In this document: piece by piece, positions 1-5,238 of the stretch
Numbering within the stretch: position 1 is the first letter of the stretch
Layout of the letters: every line of letters starts with the position of its first letter
Source: CAYVUV01 sp964455095
Lineage (GTDB): Bacteria; Desulfobacterota; Binatia; HRBIN30; CADEER01
Assembly (NCBI GenBank): GCA_964455095.1
Contig: CAYVUV010000250.1
Coordinates: 1 to 13,630 of the forward strand
DNA length: 13,630 nt
Direction of reading: 5' to 3'
Notes under the pieces: model-generated
Database searches by the model: none
Seen by the model: only the letters and a program-made list of their open reading frames with translations
What the model was told of the DNA's origin: nothing
Position numbers and translations under genes: made by a program

Positions 1-186
1 CTGCTGCACGGCGTCGGGCCGGGTGAGGACCAGGTGCTCGTTGCAGCCCTCCAGCGCCGGTCCGCCGAAGTCGTCGGCGTGCAGGTCGAGCGCCTGGATG
101 GCGGTGCCCATGGCCCCGTCGAGGACGAGAATCCGCTCCGCGAGGGCCGCTTGCAGCGCCTGCGTACGATCTTTGTGCGTTGGCAT
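1..186 (-). CDS. metH: Methionine synthase (cobalamin-dependent), N-terminal fragment
   Basis: Only the first 62 codons are inside the window; the gene continues beyond the left edge. The reverse-strand translation begins at the ATG at 186-184. Residues 19-28 read RILVLDGAMG, followed by T-A-I-Q, which matches the opening beta strand of the homocysteine-binding barrel of MetH (RILVLDGxMGTMIQ). Further on, L-E-G-C-N-E-H-L-V-L-T-R-P-D matches the next conserved MetH block. MetH transfers a methyl group from methyltetrahydrofolate via cobalamin to homocysteine in the cytoplasm. The metal-binding cysteines and the folate, B12 and activation domains lie outside the window, so a shorter homocysteine S-methyltransferase (for example one fused to MetF) cannot be excluded. 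No strong Shine-Dalgarno precedes the start. The gene is divergent from the crotonase gene at 305. Confidence 0.8.
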   Translation of the reverse strand, partial: MPTHKDRTQALQAALAERILVLDGAMGTAIQALDLHADDFGGPALEGCNEHLVLTRPDAVQQ

Positions 187-245
187 ATATGGGGATGTTG
201 TAGCCTACGGCCGGCGCCATTTCCAAGGTAGGCCGGCCCGGTCGC

Positions 246-273
246 TTGACGAACGTGGACAGCGGCGGATATC
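246..273 (+). promoter_or_regulatory. Possible sigma70-type promoter for the crotonase at 305
   Basis: TTGACG at 246-251 is a good -35 match. After 16 bases comes GATATC (268-273), a weak -10 with three of six matches. The element lies 31 bases upstream of the start codon, in the gap between the divergent metH and crotonase genes. This is consensus matching only, with no experimental support. Confidence 0.3.
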
Positions 274-278
274 GCCGC
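262..278. repeat. Inverted repeat GCGGCG-5-CGCCGC over the putative -10
   Basis: Perfect 6-base arms (262-267 and 273-278) flank GATAT. The position over the putative -10 element, between divergent genes, is where a dimeric repressor would bind. GC-rich arms like these also arise by chance in DNA of this composition. Confidence 0.35.
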
Positions 279-304
279 GGGACACAGCGTTCAGGAGGAG
301 TGCC

Positions 305-1075
305 ATGGCAAGCGTCGATCTCGGCTCGAAGTACCTCGAAGGCAGCGCGGCGGACGGCGTTCTGCGGGTGGTGATCAACCGCCCCGAGCGGCGCAACGCC
401 TGCACCATCGAGATGTACCACGGCATCAAGAAGGCGGCCGTGCTGGCCGAGAAAGACCCGGAGATCGACGCCATTCTGCTCACCGGCGTCGGCGACGTAT
501 TCTGCGTCGGCGGCGAGATGGGCGGCCAGCACGAGGGCGGCGCCGCGCTCGACCGCGAGACCGACGGCCTCGACCTGCTGCCCTTTCGGCAGTTGGAGAC
601 GACCTCCAAGATCGTCGTCACCGCCGTCAACGGCCTCTGTCAGGGCGGCGGCCTCAACATGCTGCTCTGCGCCGACATCGGCCTGGCCTCCGACCGCGCC
701 ACCTTCCGCGCCCCCGAGCTGCTGCGCGGCGTCGCCGATGCGTTCCTGCCCGTGCGTCTACCGCCGCGCGTCGGCCTCGCCTGGGCCAAGTACCTCCTGT
801 TCACCGGCGCCGTCATCGACGCCGCCGAAGCCTCGCGCATCGGCCTGGTCGCCAAGGTCCTACCGCACGACGAGCTTGCGGCGCATGTCGAATGGGTCCT
901 CGACCAGATCCGCAACACCGCCCCCGCCGCCCGCGGCGCCGTGAAGCAGAACATGAACCGCCACCTGCCGCCGTTCGACATGGCCATGTTCAGCCAATCG
1001 CTGCGCTCGCCCGAAACCGTCGAAGGCTTCAAGGCATTCGTCGAAAAACGCCCCCCGCGCTGGCCGCGCGGGTGA
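305..1075 (+). CDS. Enoyl-CoA hydratase/isomerase family protein (crotonase fold)
   Basis: A 256-residue protein of typical crotonase length. The ATG at 305 is chosen because AGGAGG at 293-298 sits 6 bases upstream; the frame is open further upstream but would run antisense to metH. Crotonase landmarks: INRPERRNA (24-32), the first oxyanion/CoA loop G-D-V-F-C-V-G-G-E (63-71), NGLCQGGG (109-116) with CAD following, FRAPELLRG (134-142), LFTG (165-168), and a C-terminal EGFKAFVEKRPP. Aligned by eye with rat enoyl-CoA hydratase, Glu144 is kept (E138), but Glu164 is Tyr163 and the oxyanion Gly141 position is Arg135. A plain hydratase mechanism using two glutamates is therefore unlikely. Isomerase, hydrolase or another crotonase reaction on an acyl-CoA is possible, and the substrate is unknown. 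The gene appears monocistronic, with a hairpin at its stop codon. Confidence 0.88.
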   Translation: MASVDLGSKYLEGSAADGVLRVVINRPERRNACTIEMYHGIKKAAVLAEKDPEIDAILLTGVGDVFCVGGEMGGQHEGGAALDRETDGLDLLPFRQLETTSKIVVTAVNGLCQGGGLNMLLCADIGLASDRATFRAPELLRGVADAFLPVRLPPRVGLAWAKYLLFTGAVIDAAEASRIGLVAKVLPHDELAAHVEWVLDQIRNTAPAARGAVKQNMNRHLPPFDMAMFSQSLRSPETVEGFKAFVEKRPPRWPRG

Positions 1076-1101
1076 GACGGGAAGATCAATCCGTCTCTTT
1101 G
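1074..1101 (+). terminator. Rho-independent-like terminator after the crotonase gene
   Basis: GAGACGG (1074-1080) pairs perfectly with CCGTCTC (1091-1097) across a 10-base loop and is followed by TTTGT. The stem overlaps the TGA at 1073-1075. The T tract is short, so termination may be weak. Confidence 0.5.
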
Positions 1102-1176
1102 TCCGCTTTCGGCGCGCGAGCTGAGCCGCGTCGAGTCAGTACCTGGGTGCCCGACGCTGTTCAGCCGTAGTATACC

Positions 1177-1205
1177 TCTGCCCGGAGGCAGACCAGCTCG
1201 GCTGG
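1177..1205 (+). promoter_or_regulatory. Two abutting leader hairpins before the dockerin-protein start
   Basis: TCTGCC-CGGA-GGCAGA (1177-1192) is a perfect 6-bp stem with a tetraloop. CCAGC-TCG-GCTGG (1193-1205), a 5-bp stem, follows without any gap. The start codon is only 10 bases further on, and no Shine-Dalgarno sequence is visible between them. A role in translation control or mRNA stability is possible but is inference. Confidence 0.4.
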
Positions 1206-1215
1206 CGATCGCAGA

Positions 1216-2487
1216 ATGATTGCATACAAGTTGCTGGTCGTGTCGCTTTCTCTGGTGCTGTGGCGTGGCGTCGCTCTCGGCGACGGCTGTTGCATCTGCG
1301 AGGGCTGCCCGGGGAGGATGTGCGTCGCCAACAGCGGGGTGGACGGCGGCGTCAACTGCGATCTGGACTGCCCCGCGACTTGCGATGGTTTCACTTCGAC
1401 GTCGAGCTCCTGTGCGGCTGCGCCGGAGTGTATCCAGGTGTTCCCTTGTTGCATCTGTGAGGGCTGCCCCGCACCGTTGTGCGTTGCCAACAGCGCGGTA
1501 GGAGGCAGCATCAACTGTGATTTCGACTGCGGCGCCGCGTGCACAGGTTTCACGACATCGCGGAACACCTGCTCTGACGAGCCGCAGTGTCCGACCCGGA
1601 CGCGCACGGCAACCCGCAGCGGCACGCCGACGCGGACCGCGACCGCCACACGCAGCGGCACGGCGACGCGCACCCCGACCTCCGCCCCCACCTTCACCGT
1701 CACACCGTCGCCATCCAGCACCCACACCGGCACTCCCACGCATACGCCAACGGTGTCGCCGACCGGCACGCCGACACAGACTGCGACTCCCACACAGTCG
1801 GCAAGCGCCACCGCGACGAGTACGCCGCCCCCCGCCGCCACTCCGACGTTTACCGCCTCGGTCATGTCAACGCCGTCAGCGACCAGCATGGTGACGCACA
1901 CGGTGTCCCCAACGCGCACCGCGAGCACGACGGCCTCCCCCAGTCCGGCGCCGACTCTGCAGCCGACACCGACCACTACGCCGTCAACAACTGCCGTCGA
2001 AACGCCGACGCCGACGTCCCCGCCGCTGCTCACGCACACGCCACTCTCCGGCCTGCCCGGCGATGCGAACTGCAACGGGCGCGTCGACGCAGCCGATCTG
2101 ACCGCGCTGGTGGTGCTGCTTGGCCGTGGCGGCCCTGGTACCTGCCGATCTGCCGACGCCGACCAGAGCGGTGAGGTGGATGGACGGGATATTCAGGCGA
2201 CGATCAAGGCGTTGTTCGGACCGTTGGTGTCAGGGGATACGACGGCGCCCGCGATGCAGGGGTTTCGAAGGCCTGAGCTTCGATCAACTCGACATCCTCA
2301 ACCGCATGCCCCGCCGCACAGTATCGTTCGACGGCCTCGGCAATTTGCTCCTGCTCGATCCGCCGCAGTTTCTCATCCATGGCCTCTCGTACGAACTCGG
2401 AAAGCGTCCGGTACCGCCCAGCGTCGACAAGCGACTGGACGCGCTCAATCTGCGACGCCTCGACGTTTATTATCGTTTTGCGTTTAG
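1216..2487 (+). CDS. Secreted Cys-rich, Thr/Pro-linker, dockerin-like domain protein
   Basis: A 423-residue ORF. Residues 1-22 are a signal peptide. Residues 25-125 are two Cys-rich repeats of exactly 53-residue period, each with ten cysteines at matching places (25, 26, 28, 31, 36, 48, 52, 56, 66, 72, and each plus 53), beginning CCICEGCP. Residues 127 to about 280 are a low-complexity Thr/Pro/Ser/Ala linker. Residues 282-335 look like a dockerin or EF-hand pair, with two calcium-loop motifs, DANCNGRVDAAD and DADQSGEVDGRD. It is probably exported and surface-attached or extracellular, with a calcium-dependent docking module. The last 88 residues are Arg/Pro-rich, resemble nothing, and lie antisense to the RHH gene at 2204-2524. 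The natural C-terminus was probably near 2220-2250 and its stop codon appears lost. No function beyond adhesion or docking can be inferred. Confidence 0.7.
   Translation: MIAYKLLVVSLSLVLWRGVALGDGCCICEGCPGRMCVANSGVDGGVNCDLDCPATCDGFTSTSSSCAAAPECIQVFPCCICEGCPAPLCVANSAVGGSINCDFDCGAACTGFTTSRNTCSDEPQCPTRTRTATRSGTPTRTATATRSGTATRTPTSAPTFTVTPSPSSTHTGTPTHTPTVSPTGTPTQTATPTQSASATATSTPPPAATPTFTASVMSTPSATSMVTHTVSPTRTASTTASPSPAPTLQPTPTTTPSTTAVETPTPTSPPLLTHTPLSGLPGDANCNGRVDAADLTALVVLLGRGGPGTCRSADADQSGEVDGRDIQATIKALFGPLVSGDTTAPAMQGFRRPELRSTRHPQPHAPPHSIVRRPRQFAPARSAAVSHPWPLVRTRKASGTAQRRQATGRAQSATPRRLLSFCV
1288..1590 (+). repeat. Tandem duplication encoding two 53-residue ten-cysteine modules
   Basis: The two modules, residues 25-77 and 78-125, share the pattern CCICEGCPxxxCVANSxVxG, then NCDxDC, a further Cys, GF(T) and two terminal Cys. 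Every cysteine is conserved at the same offset, indicating an intragenic duplication of a disulfide-stabilised unit. Confidence 0.8.
1594..2058 (+). repeat. Low-complexity Thr/Pro-rich linker coding repeat
   Basis: Degenerate iterations of ACnCCGACn-type codons encode Thr-Pro, Thr-Ala and Thr-Arg runs over about 155 residues between the Cys-rich modules and the dockerin-like domain. Such linkers are extended and often glycosylated in secreted modular proteins. The repeat explains the long open frames on the opposite strand here. Confidence 0.8.
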
Positions 2488-2524
2488 GACTGCCCGTGAC
2501 GGGTAGACTAGTGCTGGCAGCCAT
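2204..2524 (-). CDS. Ribbon-helix-helix (CopG/ParD-like) antitoxin-type protein, probably orphan
   Basis: A 106-residue protein from the ATG at 2524-2522; an open extension to 2599 adds residues that do not look domain-like. The segment KRKTIINVEA (the beta strand), a helix with IERVQSLVDAGRY, and TLSEFVREAMDEKL is the classical RHH DNA-binding layout (a strand, then two helices with S-E-F-V-R-E). A charged helix, RRIEQEQIAEAVERYCA, and an acidic tail, VEDVELIEAQAFE, follow, as in antitoxins placed before MazF-like toxins. No toxin follows: downstream DNA is the dockerin gene on the other strand. The final 15 or so residues (from ASRAPS) look like noncoding read-through. The protein is therefore probably a truncated antitoxin or repressor remnant that may still bind DNA. 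It overlaps the opposite gene by 284 bases. Confidence 0.65.
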   Translation of the reverse strand: MAASTSLPVTGSPKRKTIINVEASQIERVQSLVDAGRYRTLSEFVREAMDEKLRRIEQEQIAEAVERYCAAGHAVEDVELIEAQAFETPASRAPSYPLTPTVRTTP

Positions 2525-2584
2525 TTCGGTCAACGCTTTCGGTGCACCTGGAATTTGAAGCTCTTGTGCTCCGAGGGCGGGTCG

Positions 2585-2622
2585 AGAGGCGCGGGGCATA
2601 TCTGCCTGGTGGCGTCGCCTCT
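2585..2622. repeat. 7-bp inverted repeat between the RHH gene and the nucleotidyltransferase cassette
   Basis: AGAGGCG (2585-2591) and CGCCTCT (2616-2622) are perfect complements separated by 24 bases in the 128-base divergent gap. This could be an operator for the neighbouring RHH protein, which would fit autoregulation. The spacing is long and the assignment is inference. Confidence 0.25.
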
Positions 2623-2652
2623 GCGGCGGGATTGCGCTAGGGTTTCACTGCG

Positions 2653-2901
2653 ATGACTCGCACCGCGCTTCCCGCCTGGGTGCTCGACAATCAAACCGCC
2701 GTTGCGCGCGAGGCGGCCCCATATCGCGGTCTCACCCCAGCGCAACGCGCGCAGGCGCTCGCAGCCGCCTGCCGAGCCGCGGCGCGGCAGCTCGCCGCGC
2801 GGCCGGATCGGCAACGGTTGCGTGAGTATCGCGATCCGTTGCCGGAGAGCTCGGTCGCCGTGTTACGCCGCCTACGCGCCGCGGCGCGCCGCAACGCATG
2901 A
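2653..2901 (+). CDS. Small helical partner protein of the nucleotidyltransferase
   Basis: An 82-residue basic protein, with ATG at 2653 preceded by a weak AGGG. It starts with P-A-W-V-L-D-N, continues Y-R-G-L-T-P-A-Q-R with two predicted amphipathic helices rich in Ala/Arg, and ends DPLPESSVAVLRRLRAA. No enzyme motif is present. From memory, proteins with this W... YRGLTPxxR ... DPLPxS..xLxxLR plan occur directly upstream of AbiEii-like nucleotidyltransferases in other bacteria; no family name is asserted. Its stop overlaps the start of the next gene as ATGA (2898-2901), indicating translational coupling and probably a stoichiometric partner. It may be the antitoxin or regulatory half of a toxin-antitoxin-like pair. 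Confidence 0.72.
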   Translation: MTRTALPAWVLDNQTAVAREAAPYRGLTPAQRAQALAAACRAAARQLAARPDRQRLREYRDPLPESSVAVLRRLRAAARRNA

Positions 2902-3473
2902 GCGCCCCGACCGACGCGTTCGAGGCGGGCATTCAAATCGCCGCCGCGCTCGAGCGCCACGGCGTACCCTACGCGCTGGGCGGCGCCCTCGCCTATGGTC
3001 AGTACGGCATTCCGCGCGCCACGAACGATGTCGACGTCAACGTATTCGTCGGCCCGAACCAACTCGAACCGGTGTTCACCGCGTTGCGCTCACTCGGCGT
3101 CGTCGTCGACGCCGCCGCTGCGCGCGCGGCAGCCGAACGCGAGGGCCTGATGATCCTCTGGCTCGGACCGTTTCGGCTCGACGTGTTCACCCCGAGCATC
3201 GACTTCTCCTGGGAGGCCGAACGCACCCGGGTGCGACACGACATCGACGGCGTCGGCGTGTGGTTCCTCTCCGCGGAAGCGCTCTGCATCTTCAAGCTGC
3301 TCTTCTTCCGCGGCAAGGACGTCGTGGATCTCGAGCGCCTGATCGCCGTGCAGGCCTCCGCCGTGGACGCTGCGTACGTTCGCGCGCGTATCGCAGAGAT
3401 GCTCGGCGACGATGATCCACGCGTCGCGACCTGGGACCGGCTGTGGTCGGAACACGGTCCGGGTCAGGGGTAA
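2898..3473 (+). CDS. Nucleotidyltransferase, AbiEii/MNT-like fold
   Basis: A 191-residue protein. Near the N-terminus, residues 27-36 read LGGALAYGQY and residues 40-46 RATNDVD. This is the Gly-Gly ... Asp-x-Asp signature of the pol-beta nucleotidyltransferase superfamily (D44 and D46 as metal ligands). The likely third carboxylate is D95 in FRLDVFTP. The C-terminal LSAEALCIFKLLFFRGKD with V-D-L-E-R-L-I is the conserved Lys/Asp helix seen in AbiEii, DUF-type and MenT-like enzymes. Such proteins transfer nucleotides to RNA or protein targets, and several are toxins or antitoxins (AbiE, MenT, MntA). All catalytic residues are present, so it should be active. The substrate is unknown. It shares an ATGA junction with the 82-residue protein upstream. 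Confidence 0.85.
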   Translation: MSAPTDAFEAGIQIAAALERHGVPYALGGALAYGQYGIPRATNDVDVNVFVGPNQLEPVFTALRSLGVVVDAAAARAAAEREGLMILWLGPFRLDVFTPSIDFSWEAERTRVRHDIDGVGVWFLSAEALCIFKLLFFRGKDVVDLERLIAVQASAVDAAYVRARIAEMLGDDDPRVATWDRLWSEHGPGQG

Positions 3474-3493
3474 CAACCCGTCATCCCCGCCTC

Positions 3494-3520
3494 GTGCTTC
3501 GACGGGCTCAACATGAGTGG
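3494..3520. repeat. REP-like dispersed repeat (CTTCGACGGGCTCA type)
   Basis: The core CTTCGACGGGCTCA flanked by CTCGTG and CATGAG forms an imperfect hairpin. It is a variant of the widespread intergenic element with consensus near CTTCGACAGGCTCAGG-ACGAG, known from many proteobacterial and metagenomic genomes. It lies between convergent genes, where it may help 3'-end formation. Recognition is from memory. Confidence 0.5.
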
Positions 3521-3580
3521 TTCCCCTTCCCTTTCTATTTTCGAAACACTTCTTCCGCTCGCTGAGCCGGCCAAAGGGCG

Positions 3581-4099
3581 TCACTCCGCCGGGTACTCTA
3601 TCGATTCGATGAGCAGCAGCTCTTCGCCGCGCGCGGTGCGCAGCGAGGCGGCCTCCCCTACTTCGCGTCCGAGGACCGCGCGGGCGATCGGTGCGGTGAA
3701 CGCGACGCGGCCGTTGGCGGGGTCGGCCTCGTCGACACCGACGATTTCCAGGCGGCGCTGCTCGCCGGTGCGCTCACCGCTCTCGGTGCGCAGCGTGACT
3801 GCGGCGCCGAAGCGCACGGTGTCGCGATCTTGCAGGTTGGGGTCGACGACCTCGGCGCTGGCAATGCGCGCGGCGAGATCGCTGATGCGTTTGCTCACGA
3901 TGGCGTGCCGGCGGCGGCGCTCGACCTCATCGCTCTGCGAGTCCAGCTGCTGGCGATGCGCTTCGAGCTCGGCCATCTCCTCGCGCAGCAGGCTGAGCCC
4001 GCGCCGCGTGACGTAATTCGGCACGCCGTCGGGCAACGGCGCGCGCGCCGGCACCAGCGGCTCCTCCCAGGCGTCGTCCTTGGTGAAGGCCTTGTTCAT
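3581..4099 (-). CDS. greB: GreA/GreB-family transcription elongation factor
   Basis: A 172-residue protein starting MNKAFTKDD, as GreB-family proteins do. It continues PLPDGVPNYVTRRGLSLLREE (N-terminal helix of the coiled coil), then the C-terminal FKBP-like domain, with VRFGAAVTLR, IVGVDEADP, PIARAVLGREVGE and a final IESIEYP. Gre factors bind RNA polymerase and stimulate cleavage of backtracked RNA using two acidic residues at the coiled-coil tip (GDxxEN). Here the tip region (about residues 52-68) reads LDSQSDEVERRRRHAIV. The canonical motif is absent and the coiled coil seems short. D57, E58 or E60 might substitute, or the protein may act as a non-cleaving Gre homologue. Its start codon directly abuts a perfect hairpin. 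It is 33 bases downstream of the secreted cohesin-like gene. Confidence 0.85.
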   Translation of the reverse strand: MNKAFTKDDAWEEPLVPARAPLPDGVPNYVTRRGLSLLREEMAELEAHRQQLDSQSDEVERRRRHAIVSKRISDLAARIASAEVVDPNLQDRDTVRFGAAVTLRTESGERTGEQRRLEIVGVDEADPANGRVAFTAPIARAVLGREVGEAASLRTARGEELLLIESIEYPAE

Positions 4100-4127
4100 G
4101 GCTCGAGCGTATCACCTCGCTCGAGCC
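4100..4127 (-). promoter_or_regulatory. Perfect 10-bp leader hairpin with Shine-Dalgarno in the loop, before greB
   Basis: On the minus strand GGCTCGAGCG, loop AGGTGATA, CGCTCGAGCC directly precede the greB ATG (4099-4097). Both arms are perfect complements. The loop contains AGGTGA, a good anti-16S match, 12 bases from the ATG if unfolded and much closer in space if the stem forms. It also sits just after the stop of the upstream gene. No U tract follows, so a plain terminator is less likely. Each arm contains the palindrome GCTCGAGC, so a DNA operator is the alternative. Confidence 0.55.
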
Positions 4128-4132
4128 ACCCG

Positions 4133-5155
4133 TCATGGCAAGACTGACTTCGTCGACGGCACGCAGAGGAGCGAGGCCTTGCCGGTGCGCAGCCGGAGGT
4201 TGCCGAGCTGGTTCGACACCTGGACGTTCACCGCCGGACTGTTGCTCGTCTTGATCTTGTAGCACGCCAGATGATCGACGAGGTTCGCAATGCCCTCGCT
4301 GTTCTTGTCGACCGGGGTGCAGAGCAGGAACGGCTTCTTCACCTCGGCCGCGGCCGAGCCGAACTGGTCGGACAACGCCAGCGTGGTGGCCTGGAACTTC
4401 GGCGCCTTGAGGTCCTTCGCCTTGTAGCACTTGTAGTGGTCGAGGCCGCCCGCGACGATGATCGCGCCGTCGTCTCCCACCGTCGGCAGTGGGTCGGCCG
4501 ACGGCGACGACGACGCCTCACCGCTGCCGACCAACGGGTACACTGCCGGCGTTGCCAGGCTGTCGATGTCGACGTTGCAGGTGTAGAGGCCACCGTCCGG
4601 AATCGCATCGACGTTGCTCAGCGAGATGACGATCGCGCGCATCCCGGTGCAGTCCACGCCCGGCGTGCAGGCAATTGGTTGGAAGGCGGTGAAGATACTT
4701 TTGTTGATGCCGGGGTTCACGCTGCAATCGGGGTCACCCGACAGCGACGCGATCGGTGTCAGCGCATCGAAAGCGATGTCGTTCTGCGTCCCGGAGACCT
4801 GCAGCCCGCCGGTGTCGAGGGTGACCGGAAACGTCACCTGGGCGCCGGCCGGACCCGTCGCCGTCCCGACGTCCAGGGTCACGGTGCCCGCCGCGCGCGG
4901 CGCGAGGCCGTTTGCAGCGGCGTTGGGCGAGACAGATTGCATCACTTCGGCCAGCGTCACGGCGCCGTTGCCGTCGGTATCGATCTGCGGGCAACTTGCC
5001 AGCGACGCCTTTCCCAGCGCGATCGCCACCGGGAGCGGCATGCCGTCGAACTGGGCAGTGCGGCAGTCGGCCCCGCGCGCGGCGGTCACCCAGAACAAGA
5101 AGAGCACCACCACCGCGCCAGCGAGGCGCTCAGCCAGCCAAACGGTTCGACGCAT
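4133..5155 (-). CDS. Secreted protein with EF-hand, cohesin-like domain and C-terminal DHxxCYK repeats
   Basis: A 340-residue protein whose ATG at 5155 is preceded by AGGAGG four bases upstream. Residues 1-29 form a signal peptide ending AARGA. Residues 59-70, DTDGNGAVTLAE, are a canonical calcium loop. Residues 91 to about 235 look like a cohesin-type beta sandwich: TVTLDVGTATGPAGAQVTFP, then the conserved FD pair and a final GAIIVAG, with three internal Cys-containing loops. Residues 239-340 are two copies of a small unit, DHYKCYKAK with DQFG and LLCTPVDK, then DHLACYKIK with NQLG and LLCVPSTK. From memory this last unit is recurrent in secreted proteins of Binatota-like genomes and has no known function. 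The protein may recognise surface dockerin modules such as that encoded at 1216-2487, but that is inference. Confidence 0.75.
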   Translation of the reverse strand: MRRTVWLAERLAGAVVVLFLFWVTAARGADCRTAQFDGMPLPVAIALGKASLASCPQIDTDGNGAVTLAEVMQSVSPNAAANGLAPRAAGTVTLDVGTATGPAGAQVTFPVTLDTGGLQVSGTQNDIAFDALTPIASLSGDPDCSVNPGINKSIFTAFQPIACTPGVDCTGMRAIVISLSNVDAIPDGGLYTCNVDIDSLATPAVYPLVGSGEASSSPSADPLPTVGDDGAIIVAGGLDHYKCYKAKDLKAPKFQATTLALSDQFGSAAAEVKKPFLLCTPVDKNSEGIANLVDHLACYKIKTSNSPAVNVQVSNQLGNLRLRTGKASLLCVPSTKSVLP

Positions 5156-5238
5156 GATCCCTCCTCCCGAGGTCCGACGCGAGTTGTCGATCGACGACTG
5201 ACTCTACTAGGCGCACTACAATACGTTTCGCAAACCGC

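Noticed and set aside
23..304. N-terminal extension of the crotonase at 305
   Set aside because: The in-frame extension runs antisense to metH and through the intergenic gap; AGGAGG at 293-298 fixes the start at 305.
640..1743. Minus-strand open frame of 367 codons
   Set aside because: Antisense to the crotonase at 305 and the secreted protein at 1216; Arg/Ala-rich composition typical of GC-rich shadow frames.
1161..2075. Minus-strand open frame of 304 codons, rich in Val/Gly repeats
   Set aside because: It is the complement of the Thr/Pro linker repeat and Cys-rich modules; the Val-Gly-Val pattern is the antisense of ACn-CCn codons, with no domain and no ribosome site.
2204..2524. Complete type II toxin-antitoxin pair at the RHH gene
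   Set aside because: No toxin-like frame follows the RHH gene on its strand; the nucleotidyltransferase pair is divergent and has its own small partner.
4100..4132. Hairpin read as a rho-independent terminator of the cohesin-like gene
   Set aside because: No U tract follows on the minus strand; the greB start codon follows directly, so a leader element or operator is the better reading.
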